Assembly: GCA_024235175.1 (NCBI GenBank)
Contig: JACKMX010000003.1
Span: 434,001 to 498,000 of the forward strand
Source: Chromatiaceae bacterium
GTDB taxonomy: Bacteria; Pseudomonadota; Gammaproteobacteria; Chromatiales; Chromatiaceae
DNA: 64,000 bases
Reading direction: 5' to 3'
A program made the translations under genes and the position numbers. The notes below the pieces were generated by a model that was not told the DNA's origin, made no database searches, and saw only the letters and a program-made list of their open reading frames with translations. Below, one piece after another: positions 53,386 through 61,710 of this stretch; positions within the stretch are counted from its first letter, which is position 1, and each line of letters begins with the position of its first letter.

Positions 53386-54692
53386 TGTACGTTCTCCAAA
53401 AGTCCATGCTCACTCAGCGCGTCTGCAGCCAGTGCAATCTGTCTGAAACGCAGCCCTGAGCGTTCAGCGATGTCCAGCAGACTGTGCCGGCCATCGGAAA
53501 GATTCAGAACCCAGAGTATAGCCATCCGGAATTCTGGCGATTCGGCAACTCCTCCAATAGGATCATACAGGCCGTACTTCGAAAGCTGCGGTTCGCAATT
53601 GGGCTTTCTGTTGAGGCAGATTCGATCTTTCTCGATAACTTCGAATATTTCCAGACAGGCGCTCAGTGACTTTGCAAGTTGCGCAGGCTGGATGAACTCC
53701 AGATTGTCTGCGGATGTGTGATACTCGGGGAAGCGGCCGTGCGGTGTCCGCGACAACCTGCCGACGGGCAGATCGAATCCCGGAGAGCAGAACTGGCGCT
53801 CGTCATAGCCGTAGGGCGAGAACTCCAGCACCTCATGCTCACCAAGCTGCTGCAGCACGTGGATCGCCGCCTGGTCTATTTTCGCGTCACTACGGCGGCT
53901 GCGCTTGTAGGTGAGCGGGCCCGGGTCGCCGAGACAGGCGAGAACCAGACCGTACCGGATTCCCGGTACACGGGCTTCATTGGCGGATAGCCATGCAATC
54001 GAACCAATCGTCGCGGGAATAAACAGGAACCGGTACGACAAACGCAGCGACAGCGACTGAAGCCGCCGCGCTGCATGGGCTGCAATCACCGCTCCGGAGA
54101 GGTTGTCGTTGGCCAGCGACGGATGGCAGATATGAGCAGAGACGAGTACCTCCTCCGTTGAACCGCCCGGGATAGTGAGCTCACCGTAAGTCAGGCAGCC
54201 CGGCTGCAGGGAGGAGTCGATGCAGACTTCATACTCACCCTCAGCAAGTGCATCGAGTTGATTCTGGCTCAGGCAAAAGCCCCAGTTCCTCTGGTAGTAG
54301 GAGGTTCGGTAAGGGACCCGGTCAGGTTGCTCCGGCAGTGTGAAGAGATGGGGTCTGAGTTCCTCCAGCGACATACGGCCGCGGAAAGGCACGCTATAGT
54401 TGACCACATGAAGATTTGAGCGCCGAAAATCGATGACGCGTTCCCCTCGCGCATTTTTCACGTAGGCATCCCGAATGTTCCACTCATCCGGCACCGTCCA
54501 GTCAAACACCGGGGTACCGCTCGGCACTTCATGGGTGGTTAACGGTACGACTCTCGCGAGACGAGCCAAGGTTTCGCGTACACCGTCACCGGTGATGCTG
54601 CGGCAGATTGGGAACAGGTCGGTTATGCAGTCGAACAGCTGCTTGCCAAGCACCTGTTCATCAACTTCGAAATCAGGCAAACCACTGCTCAT
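53382..54692 (-). CDS. DUF4910 aminopeptidase-like protein
   Basis: A 436-residue DUF4910 protein, a zinc-dependent M28-like fold. Visible metal motifs are SAHICHPSLANDNLSG, YDERQFCSPGFDLPVG and the histidine in EYHTSADNLE. A C-terminal winged-helix-like segment (LLDIAERSGLRFRQIALAADALSEHGLL) follows. DUF4910 genes recur inside nucleotide-sugar and natural-product loci; the substrate is unknown. It is coupled to rfbF by a four-base overlap. Confidence 0.83.
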   Translation of the reverse strand: MSSGLPDFEVDEQVLGKQLFDCITDLFPICRSITGDGVRETLARLARVVPLTTHEVPSGTPVFDWTVPDEWNIRDAYVKNARGERVIDFRRSNLHVVNYSVPFRGRMSLEELRPHLFTLPEQPDRVPYRTSYYQRNWGFCLSQNQLDALAEGEYEVCIDSSLQPGCLTYGELTIPGGSTEEVLVSAHICHPSLANDNLSGAVIAAHAARRLQSLSLRLSYRFLFIPATIGSIAWLSANEARVPGIRYGLVLACLGDPGPLTYKRSRRSDAKIDQAAIHVLQQLGEHEVLEFSPYGYDERQFCSPGFDLPVGRLSRTPHGRFPEYHTSADNLEFIQPAQLAKSLSACLEIFEVIEKDRICLNRKPNCEPQLSKYGLYDPIGGVAESPEFRMAILWVLNLSDGRHSLLDIAERSGLRFRQIALAADALSEHGLLENVQ

Positions 54693-54913
54693 CTGGCACT
54701 GCTACAGGTGAAGCAAACGCCGAATAAGAAATGCTGGTGTAACCGGGGTTCCCCGGTAATCGGGCCTGGCAGTTTCATCTCTTGAGTTGTTTCGCAAGAT
54801 CGGATGGAAGCCGACATATTCCTGGTTTCCAGGTTTGGCATATATACACGGGTATTCCGGCAGAAGATATCACGGTGCGCCCGACAGGAGCCAGCAGTTG
54901 GTCAGCACCTCTC

Positions 54914-55897
54914 CTAATCATCCCCGTGGTCGCGATCCCGGTGATCTTGACGCCAGATGTCTCGATATTCGCGGTACCACGCGATGGTTTTGGCCAGACC
55001 CTGGTCCAGTTCGATCCGGGCCTGCCAGCCCAATTTGTCTTTTGTTGCACGGGTGTCAGCGATGCGCTGCTGCTCCATTGGGCGATCGGCCTCCGCTCCG
55101 AATTGCCCCTTGATTTCAGGATCTATCGATCCCAGGATTTTTTCCACAATCTCTTTGATCGAATGTGGATGGCCGGAACCCAGGTCGACTGTCTCGCCTT
55201 CAAGTCCGGCTTTGCAGCCCATCTGCAGCAACCCATCGACCACATCGTTCACATGGATCCAGTCGATCATACGCACGCCACTGGACAACTCGGGTGTATT
55301 TCCGTCCAGAGCCTGGAGAATGGTGTACGGAACAAGTTTGCGGTGATCTTTCTGTCCGGGCCCGTAGACCATAAAAACACGTGCTATCACGATGGGCAGG
55401 CCGTAGAGCGCGTGGAACATTCTGGCATAAGCACTGGACGCGAATTTCGACGCAGCATAGGGTGATGAGGGCACTGGATTCGGATCTCCCCTCTCCGGTT
55501 CTTCCATTGAATTTGTGATAATCAGACGTTCGCAGCACCCTGACTCATGCGCGGCGATCATGACGCTGATGGAGCCTGCCAGGTTGTTCTGGAAGGTCGG
55601 CAACACAGCATCGAGCCCGCGATTACCCAAGACGCTGCCTGCCAGATGGAAGACAAAGGCTGGCCGGATGCTTTGAAATGCGGTACGAACCATATTCAGA
55701 TCTGTCAGGTCGAGGCGGATCCACTCTGCGTGATCCCCAGCGGGGATATCGTGCAGATAGGTCCCGCTAACCCGCGCTCCCAGCCGACTGAGACTTCGAC
55801 ACAGATGAGTTCCAATGAAACCGCTGGCGCCGGTCACCAGGACCGAGCTTCCCTTAAAAGTCCAATCAGGACCCCTGCTCACCTGTGCCACCCACAA
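54914..55897 (-). CDS. NAD-dependent epimerase/dehydratase 2 (extended SDR)
   Basis: A 327-residue extended SDR with GASGFIGTHL as nucleotide site, catalytic serine in TNSMEEPE and YAASK as the YxxxK motif. It may act as a CDP-glucose 4,6-dehydratase substitute or as a later 4-reductase. The tail is rich in His, Arg and Asp. The 221 bases between it and the DUF4910 gene contain no supported gene. Confidence 0.87.
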   Translation of the reverse strand: MWVAQVSRGPDWTFKGSSVLVTGASGFIGTHLCRSLSRLGARVSGTYLHDIPAGDHAEWIRLDLTDLNMVRTAFQSIRPAFVFHLAGSVLGNRGLDAVLPTFQNNLAGSISVMIAAHESGCCERLIITNSMEEPERGDPNPVPSSPYAASKFASSAYARMFHALYGLPIVIARVFMVYGPGQKDHRKLVPYTILQALDGNTPELSSGVRMIDWIHVNDVVDGLLQMGCKAGLEGETVDLGSGHPHSIKEIVEKILGSIDPEIKGQFGAEADRPMEQQRIADTRATKDKLGWQARIELDQGLAKTIAWYREYRDIWRQDHRDRDHGDD

Positions 55898-55949
55898 GAT
55901 CCTTTATCGCACATTCGGAAGTCAGCCGTCAGGTGCTTAATCAATCGAA

Positions 55950-56258
55950 TTACTCCGGCAAATCTGCTTCTTTTCTTGTCTGCAGAAACGGGCATTCATC
56001 TGGGGACCGCATGCTTCGCATCAACCTGCGATAAACCTGATGGCGTAATGCGGCGGCACTACTGCGGATTGCCCCGGTGATGTCGGTGGAGGCATTGTCG
56101 GCAATGATCAACTCAAAATCAGTGAAGCTCTGTTTAAGGATGGACCCGATAGCCTCTTCGATCCATTTTTGACCATTGTACACCGGCAGGCCAACGCTCG
56201 GGGTGGGGCGGGAGGACGGGGCGCTGTCAGTCGAATTCGAAGCGGTATTCTCAAGCAT
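55950..56258 (-). pseudogene. Truncated family 2 glycosyltransferase
   Basis: About 50 residues of a GT-A fold remain: SVGLPVYNGQKWIEEAIGSILKQ and FELIIADNASTD, the nucleotide-sugar site with its first aspartate. After this the reading leaves the family (SSAAALRHQVYRRLMRS) in a stretch that looks like dispersed-repeat sequence, and the DxD and acceptor domains are absent. It seems to have been cut by a repeat. Confidence 0.7.
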
Positions 56259-56339
56259 AGGCTTCGATTATAGCCTTGTTTGCCCCTGTTATTGTTACTA
56301 TGGTTGGCGGGTGGTTGAGCCATTCAGGAAGCAGTTTCG

Positions 56340-57260
56340 ATGAATCTTGATTTTCGGGTGTCACAACTTTCCAGCGGGTTGCGAAATCCAGCCTGGTCCA
56401 TCGCGGTTTTTGCGCATAACGAAGCCAAGGGTATCCGCATGGCGCTGCAGAGTATTGCCGCGACCGTTGGTGGGAAAGAGATCCAGGTCTACGTGCTGGC
56501 TAACGGCTGCACCGACTCCACGGCAGAGCAGGTGCGCGCCAGCGCCGCCCTGCTCCCCAATCTCTGGCTGGTGGAGATTAATATTGCGGACAAGGCGAAT
56601 GCCTGGAACCTCTTTGTCCACGATATCTTCCCGATGGAACGTATTAAGGAGTTTGAAACCTGCTTTTTTATGGATGGGGACGTCACCCTGACACCAGACA
56701 CCCTTCCGCTTCTGGCGTCTGCGCTGGATCAGGTTCCCAGCGCCGAGGCTGCCGGCGCTATGCCTGCAACCGGCAGGGACCGGGACGCATGGCGGCGGAG
56801 GATGGTCGAGAATGGGATGCTGGCGGGCAATTGCTACGCACTGCGCGGCAGTTTCGTTAAGGCTCTGCGGGAGAGGGAGGTCAGGATGCCGGTCGGCCTG
56901 ATCGGAGAGGACTTCTTTGTTTCCTGGTTGGTTGCGAGCGACCTCTGGCGCGGCAAGGTGCCGTCCGACGAGGGGGCACGTTGTATTTTTCACAATAGAG
57001 CTGAATTTTCATTCAGATCCCTGTCACCCTGGCGCCCGGCTGATTACAGAACCTATCTACGCCGCAAGTGGCGTTACACCCTGCGGGGGATTCAGCACCA
57101 AATGCTGCTTCTGCTGCTGATCGATCAGGGTTTGGGCGCAATGCCCGCCGACGTGAATGAGCTCTATCGCAAAGCGCCTCTCCCATCCCGCCTGCTCAGG
57201 AACAGAGGCGATTCGCCCCTTCGCCTGATTGCCGTGCAGTGGATCCGCAGCATGCGATGA
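56340..57260 (+). CDS. Family 2-like glycosyltransferase
   Basis: A 306-residue GT-A enzyme: SIAVFAHNEAKGIRMALQS at the N-terminus, YVLANGCTDSTAE, the metal motif MDGDVTL, and GEDFFVSWL as the acceptor-loop ED motif. No membrane helices are seen, apart from a hydrophobic segment near LLLLLIDQG. It likely adds a sugar in the surface polysaccharide made by this locus and is divergent from the truncated homologue. Confidence 0.83.
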   Translation: MNLDFRVSQLSSGLRNPAWSIAVFAHNEAKGIRMALQSIAATVGGKEIQVYVLANGCTDSTAEQVRASAALLPNLWLVEINIADKANAWNLFVHDIFPMERIKEFETCFFMDGDVTLTPDTLPLLASALDQVPSAEAAGAMPATGRDRDAWRRRMVENGMLAGNCYALRGSFVKALREREVRMPVGLIGEDFFVSWLVASDLWRGKVPSDEGARCIFHNRAEFSFRSLSPWRPADYRTYLRRKWRYTLRGIQHQMLLLLLIDQGLGAMPADVNELYRKAPLPSRLLRNRGDSPLRLIAVQWIRSMR

Positions 57261-57400
57261 GCTGCTGAGAATACCCGGTCCTTGCACTTCATTTTTGGAT
57301 TTCTTTACAGATTTACGGCCACCGTCACAAGTTGGTATAAGCGTGCAAAATCAGAATAGAATGAGTTTATCCTGCAGCCGCCACACCGTTGATAAATTAA

Positions 57401-58615
57401 ATGATGAAATCAGACTCAGACAGATCGATTTTCGCCGGCACCCCATTGGAGGTCTTCGTCACTTTTCTCAAGCTCGGTTTAACCTCTTTTGGCGGGCCGA
57501 TAGCACATTTGGGTTACTTCAGACTCGAACTTGTGGAAAAGCGCAGATGGGTGAGTGAAAGTCAGTTCAGCCAATTGCTCGCCATATGCCAGTTCCTGCC
57601 CGGTCCGGCGAGCAGCCAGCTGGGATTCAGCCTGGGGCTGCTGCGCGCTGGTTGGACGGGTGCCCTGGCGGCTTTTCTTGCATTCACCGCACCTTCTGCA
57701 CTGCTGTTGATCGTGTTTGCAGCCTTCCTGCCATACCTTTCAGGGGAGATTGGGAGTGCTTCGATCCATGGATTGAAGCTGGTGGCGCTGGCGGTGGTGA
57801 CGCAGGGTGTCCTGGGCATGTTGCGGCAGTTGTGCCCGGATGCCCAGCGCGTAACCATTGCGGCATTTGCTGCTGTGATTCTGCTGGTGGTGGGTTCAGC
57901 TGTGATGCAGCTGCTGGTGGTGGCGGGAGGCGCGGTCGCCGGGGTGTTGCTCTGCCGCAATCTGATGCCCAACGCGGAGGATGACCTGAAGCTGAACTAT
58001 GGTTCGCGCTTCGGCTGGATCCTGCTGGCGATTTTTTTTCTGCTGCTTTTCGGTCTGCCCTTGTTGGTAACAGCCAAGCCAGGGCTGCTTGAGGTTGGCG
58101 ACGCCTTCTACCGGGCGGGGGCGCTGGTGTTCGGCGGAGGGCATGTGGTATTGCCGTTGCTTGAAGAGTCCGTGGTCACAAGCGGTTGGATCCCGCAAGA
58201 CCGGTTCCTGGCGGGATACGGTGCGGCCCAGGCAGTGCCGGGCCCCATGTTCTCTTTCGCGGCTTACCTGGGGATGGTTCTGCCCGGTGACCAGGGCGGA
58301 CTGCTGGGCGCATCCATCGCTTTGCTGGGCATATTCCTGCCGGGTTTTCTGCTGGTTGCCGGCGTACTTCCACTATGGCGGCGGGTTTCGGGCGGGGTGA
58401 CTGCGGCACGGGCAATCGCCGGAGTCAATGCCGCCGTGGTGGGGCTGCTGGGAGCGGCGCTCTACGACCCCATCTTTATCAGTGCGGTAAGGGGGCCGGT
58501 CGATATTGCAATAGGCATTGTCGCACTGATGCTGCTGATAGCCTGGCGGCTGTCGCCGCTGATCATCGTCGCCTGGTGTGTCATGGCCAGTGTGGCAGCG
58601 CTGCTGTTGGGGTGA
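57401..58615 (+). CDS. chrA: Chromate transporter ChrA (long form)
   Basis: A 404-residue CHR-family exporter made of two homologous halves. The first carries KLGLTSFGGPIAHLGYF and QFLPGPASSQLGFSLG; the second carries YRAGALVFGGGHVVLPLLEE and QAVPGPMFSFAAYLG. About 10-12 membrane helices are predicted. It exports chromate, or a related oxyanion in organisms without chromate exposure. No chrB regulator is adjacent. Confidence 0.92.
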   Translation: MMKSDSDRSIFAGTPLEVFVTFLKLGLTSFGGPIAHLGYFRLELVEKRRWVSESQFSQLLAICQFLPGPASSQLGFSLGLLRAGWTGALAAFLAFTAPSALLLIVFAAFLPYLSGEIGSASIHGLKLVALAVVTQGVLGMLRQLCPDAQRVTIAAFAAVILLVVGSAVMQLLVVAGGAVAGVLLCRNLMPNAEDDLKLNYGSRFGWILLAIFFLLLFGLPLLVTAKPGLLEVGDAFYRAGALVFGGGHVVLPLLEESVVTSGWIPQDRFLAGYGAAQAVPGPMFSFAAYLGMVLPGDQGGLLGASIALLGIFLPGFLLVAGVLPLWRRVSGGVTAARAIAGVNAAVVGLLGAALYDPIFISAVRGPVDIAIGIVALMLLIAWRLSPLIIVAWCVMASVAALLLG

Positions 58616-58663
58616 GAAGAAACCGAAGAAAAGCTGCAGACGGATTCGGGATGAGCGCCGTCT

Positions 58664-58827
58664 GGGAGCCTGTCAGACTTAGGATTAATCTACTTCGCTG
58701 ATGGGAGAGCGGCTCAAATTTCCCCGATTTTTCGTTACGTAGTCCCACTATGCGCCTCAAAATTGTGAAAATTTGATCTCACTCTCCCACCATGCTCGCT
58801 ACGATCACCTAAATCCGACAGGCTCCT
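58664..58827. repeat. Palindromic MITE-like repeat, family 3
   Basis: GGGAGCCTGTCAGACTTAGG at the left and CCTAAATCCGACAGGCTCCT at the right are near-perfect inverted repeats. The interior is also an imperfect palindrome throughout (GATGGGAGAGCGG pairing near CTCTCCCACC), so the whole 164 bases could fold into one hairpin. It lies in the 389-base gap between chrA and the phasin-like gene. A TTGACA at 58855-58860 is the only promoter-like hint after it. Confidence 0.75.
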
Positions 58828-59004
58828 AGAGCTGGCCTCAAGTCTAAATTTTTCTTGACAATCCGCGTTTTAACAATAACTCTTCGCAGGTTTTACCAAT
58901 CGATCCCTTGAAATATCGAACTACAATACCCTGGTGTTCGTACCCGATAGATCATGGAATCCTTATCCACCAATTGATCAGATAATAAAACCGGAGCCAT
59001 CAAT

Positions 59005-59880
59005 ATGTTTAAAGACTACAAGGAGATTTTTAAAAATCTGCGCAATGCACAGGAACAGCTTTGGAGGGACTCCACGGCCGTTTTTCCGGGAACTTCGTTT
59101 CAGAACAATATGAACGACCTGCAGAAACAGACCTTTGAAAGCCTGAACAGTATGGTAGAGCAGGCCATCAACCAATCGCTGGAACTTCAGCAGAAATGGC
59201 TGGAACAGTGGTCGGAGCGGGCCGGCGGTAAGAAGATCAAACCAAAAACGTTTGCCGAGCTCAGCGCCGAAGCCCGGGATTCGACTCAGCACTGGCTGGA
59301 CAATCAGAACAAACTGTTGGAGCAGTGGCTCCAGGTCCTGAACGGAACTGTACCTGCGGCGCGGCCCGATTTCGCAGAGTGGGAAAAGAGAGTGCAGGAT
59401 TCGATGCAGCTGCAGATGACCCTGTTAAACGATTGGCTGGATATGGCCGACTTTAAAAAGCTTTCAATAAAAGAGATAGGCAATCTCTCAGATCAGATCA
59501 ACAAGTCGATGCAGAAAACCATAGAAACCCAGCAGCAGATCTGGGGTCAGTGGTTTAACGATATTGGTGGATCAGGTGCCGGGGGGGAAGCACCGCAAAA
59601 GGCGGCAGCGCCTGCAGCGGACAAGCCAAAAGCGAAAAGGGCAGCTAAATCCCAGGCGGGTACTGATGACTCGGCGCAATCCGGCGACGATCTCAAGCAG
59701 ATCTCAGGCATAGGTCCGGGTCTGGAAAAGAAGCTCAAAGCCGGCGGCATCACAACCATCAAGCAGATTGCGGAGCTGAGCGATGCGGATGTCGCCGACC
59801 TGGAAGAGCGGATTATCCGTTTCTCCGGACGCATCAAGCGGGAGCAGTGGGTGGAGCAGGCCAGGAAGCTCGTCTCCTGA
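59005..59880 (+). CDS. Phasin/PhaE-like protein with C-terminal helix-hairpin-helix domain
   Basis: The first 190 residues of this 291-residue protein are long amphipathic helices rich in Gln, Trp and Leu (LELQQKWLEQWSERAGG; WLDNQNKLLEQWLQVLN; ETQQQIWGQWFND), as in phasins and the PhaE subunit of class III PHA synthase. A linker of Ala, Lys and Pro (about 190-230) leads to a helix-hairpin-helix domain, LKQISGIGPGLEKKLKAGGI then SDADVADLEERI. The combination suggests granule surface plus nucleic-acid or protein docking. PHA synthase genes are not in the window, so granule binding is inferred. Confidence 0.72.
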   Translation: MFKDYKEIFKNLRNAQEQLWRDSTAVFPGTSFQNNMNDLQKQTFESLNSMVEQAINQSLELQQKWLEQWSERAGGKKIKPKTFAELSAEARDSTQHWLDNQNKLLEQWLQVLNGTVPAARPDFAEWEKRVQDSMQLQMTLLNDWLDMADFKKLSIKEIGNLSDQINKSMQKTIETQQQIWGQWFNDIGGSGAGGEAPQKAAAPAADKPKAKRAAKSQAGTDDSAQSGDDLKQISGIGPGLEKKLKAGGITTIKQIAELSDADVADLEERIIRFSGRIKREQWVEQARKLVS

Positions 59881-59893
59881 GCTTAACCGAAAT

Positions 59894-59927
59894 TAAATCA
59901 AATGGGGTCAGAGTCCAATGGCACTTA
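59894..59927 (+). repeat. 34-bp inverted repeat, left arm (GGGGTCAGAGTC family)
   Basis: This arm matches the reverse complement of 61674-61707 at 32 of 34 positions, core AAATCAAATGGGGTCAGAGT. The two arms enclose an 1814-bp segment with the IS1111-group element and two small repeats. It begins 14 bases after the phasin-like stop. Confidence 0.85.
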
Positions 59928-60050
59928 CTTAAGCTGAAATTTCCAGAAAAACCCACTGCTAATGGTATGGACCCATCCCACTTTTAAGCGGCCTCGCAAT
60001 GGGCCAAGATGGGAATTGAGATAACCATCAACAAAGTGGGAGGGTCCGGT

Positions 60051-61067
60051 ATGAAGATTAAAACACTGGGTATTGATTTGGCAAAGAACCTATTTCATTT
60101 ATATGGTGTCGATGCACGCGGTAAGCGACTCTTGAAGAAGCGTCTGAACCGCAAGAACCTAGTAGAATTCATGGCAAATTTACCATCTTGTCTGATAGGG
60201 ATGGAGGCATGCGGTGGTGCACATTATTGGGCCCGAGTGTTTCGTGAACAGGGACACGAGGTAAAGTTGATGCCACCGCAATATGTGAAGCCTTACGTCA
60301 AGACCAACAAGAATGACTACAATGATGCGGAGGCGATTTGTGAAGCGGTATCCCGGCCGAATATGCGGTTTGTAGGCATTAAAGATGTGGCTCAGCAGGA
60401 TATACAGAGCCTGCATCGGATTCGCAGTGGATTCATGCAAGCTCGTACTCGGGTTGTGAACCAGACACGTGGGCTTTTGGCTGAGTATGGGCTTGTGGTT
60501 GGAAAGCAGGTTGGGCAGCTTCGTCGTCGGTTACCGGAGATTCTGGAAGACGGTGAAAATGGACTAACGGACTTCAGTCGAGAGCTGTTTGCCGGATTAT
60601 ATCGGGAGTTGCTGCATTTAGATGAGCGGATTCGTTCAAGCGATGAGCAGATTCATCGGGTTTTCAAAGAGAGTGACAAGTGCCAGCGTTTAGCTGAGGT
60701 TGAAGGCATTGGTCCGATTACCGCCACTGCGTTGGTGGCATCGGTAGGTGACCCCCAAGTGTTTCGAAAAGGTCGACAAATGTCAGCTTGGCTGGGGCTT
60801 GTGCCGAAGCAGAATTCGACGGGTGGTAAAACGGTGCTGCTAGGAATCAGCAAGCGAGGAGATCGCTATTTACGTACCTTGCTGATTCATGGAGCCCGGT
60901 CCGTGGTCTCACGTGCGGAGGGAAAGGTCGATGCTCGAAGCCGATGGGTTATCCAACTCAAGCAACGCGTCGGAATGAATAAGGCGTGCGTAGCACTGGC
61001 CAACAAGAATGCTCGCGTTGCCTGGGCCTTATTGGTGACAGGCGAACCATATCAAAAAGCGGCTTGA
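60051..61067 (+). CDS. IS1111-group (IS110 family) transposase
   Basis: A 338-residue DEDD-type recombinase. The N-terminal RuvC-like domain has GIDLAKN (first Asp), GMEACGGAHYWAR (Glu) and KNDYNDAEAICEA (Asp pair); the C-terminal transposase-20 domain has EVEGIGPITATALVASVGD with the serine region SAWLGLVPKQNSTGGK. The ATG at 60051 follows GGGAGGG; the frame opens earlier at 60009. The reading frame is intact, so the element may be active. Confidence 0.92.
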   Translation: MKIKTLGIDLAKNLFHLYGVDARGKRLLKKRLNRKNLVEFMANLPSCLIGMEACGGAHYWARVFREQGHEVKLMPPQYVKPYVKTNKNDYNDAEAICEAVSRPNMRFVGIKDVAQQDIQSLHRIRSGFMQARTRVVNQTRGLLAEYGLVVGKQVGQLRRRLPEILEDGENGLTDFSRELFAGLYRELLHLDERIRSSDEQIHRVFKESDKCQRLAEVEGIGPITATALVASVGDPQVFRKGRQMSAWLGLVPKQNSTGGKTVLLGISKRGDRYLRTLLIHGARSVVSRAEGKVDARSRWVIQLKQRVGMNKACVALANKNARVAWALLVTGEPYQKAA

Positions 61068-61339
61068 GATATCACTCTTGCTTGAACGGAAACAAGAAGA
61101 CCTATCATAAGTTTGCGTGGGTAAATTCAGTGTGATGGTAAAACAGGTAATACCGACTCTTTCGAATACTGGTATGGGACAAGGCTCGAATGAAGCCGCA
61201 CTGCTGTTGAGATCGAAAGAGGGCAGAAACCATCAGGGCCAGGTGTCACCAAGACACCAATTAAAGGTCGAATATATGTCTGCAACCTGTTCTTCTCTTC
61301 ACAGGAGATTTGCCTTGCAAAACGGGATGGGTCCATATA
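61068..61339 (+). ncRNA. Possible guide (seek/bridge) RNA region of the IS1111 element
   Basis: IS1111-group elements encode a structured guide RNA in the non-coding region after the transposase. This IS has about 270 bases there against about 85 upstream, and several short inverted segments are visible (for example GGTGTC and GACACC around 61242-61258). The RNA itself is inferred from family knowledge and not identified by a conserved motif. Confidence 0.4.
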
Positions 61340-61553
61340 TGTCCCATAAACTCCCTCTCCCTCTGGGAGAGGGCTGGGGTGAGGGAATCTAATAAAGGTA
61401 AGTTACTGTTTTTATACATCCCCTCATCCTGTCCTTCTCCCTGAGGGAGAAGGGACCGCAGTTTGATGAATTTTAAGTCAATGAAACGATTGGCAGTAGT
61501 TTCACATAAAGAATTCATGGGCTTATACCGAACACCCAACTGTTTGTGGGACA
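61340..61553. repeat. MITE-like element, family 1 copy B (uninterrupted)
   Basis: It begins TGTCCCATAAAC and ends GTTTGTGGGACA, a 12-base terminal inverted repeat with one mismatch. The 214-bp body matches the copy at 31-439 without its two insertions, including GGAATCTAATAAAGGTAAGTTACTG and the GATGAATTT.AAGTCAATGAAACGATTGGC segment. It is non-coding. Confidence 0.8.
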
Positions 61554-61570
61554 GCAATGAGAAAAACCAA

Positions 61571-61665
61571 TTAATTCGTCATTCCGGCGTAGGCCGGAAT
61601 CCAGGAAATCGGCCGCCATTTGGCAATTATGGATCCCGGCATTCGCCGGGATGACGAGAATTAAT
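61571..61665. repeat. Palindromic repeat, family 4
   Basis: TTAATTCGTCATTCCGGC at the left and GCCGGGATGACGAGAATTAA at the right are inverted, and inner arms GCGTAGGCCGGAATCC and GGATCCCGGCATTCGC continue the pairing. The 95 bases would form a long hairpin. Related CGTCATTCCGGCG hairpins are common dispersed repeats in proteobacteria. Confidence 0.7.
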
Positions 61666-61673
61666 TTCCTATT

Positions 61674-61707
61674 TAAATGCCATTTGACTCTGACCCCATT
61701 TGATTTA
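61674..61707 (-). repeat. 34-bp inverted repeat, right arm
   Basis: Right partner of the arm at 59894-59927. It ends three bases before the ATG of rlmKL, so the gene's original leader has been replaced by repeat sequence and no Shine-Dalgarno is visible. Confidence 0.85.
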
Positions 61708-61710
61708 GCC

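Larger units (their letters stand above)
59963..61339 (+). mobile_element. IS110-family element, IS1111 group
   Basis: A 14-bp subterminal inverted repeat TATGGACCCATCCC at 59966-59979 is repeated inverted at 61324-61337, which marks the IS1111 group of IS110 elements. One transposase gene is inside, with about 85 bases before it and about 270 after it. Exact ends are uncertain by a few bases because these elements make no standard target duplication. The right end touches the family 1 MITE at 61340. Confidence 0.82.

Noticed and set aside
54693..54913. Short minus-strand reading (GADQLLAPVGRTVISSAG) as a gene remnant
   Set aside because: It is too short, has no start codon of its own outside the epimerase, and matches no family I know.
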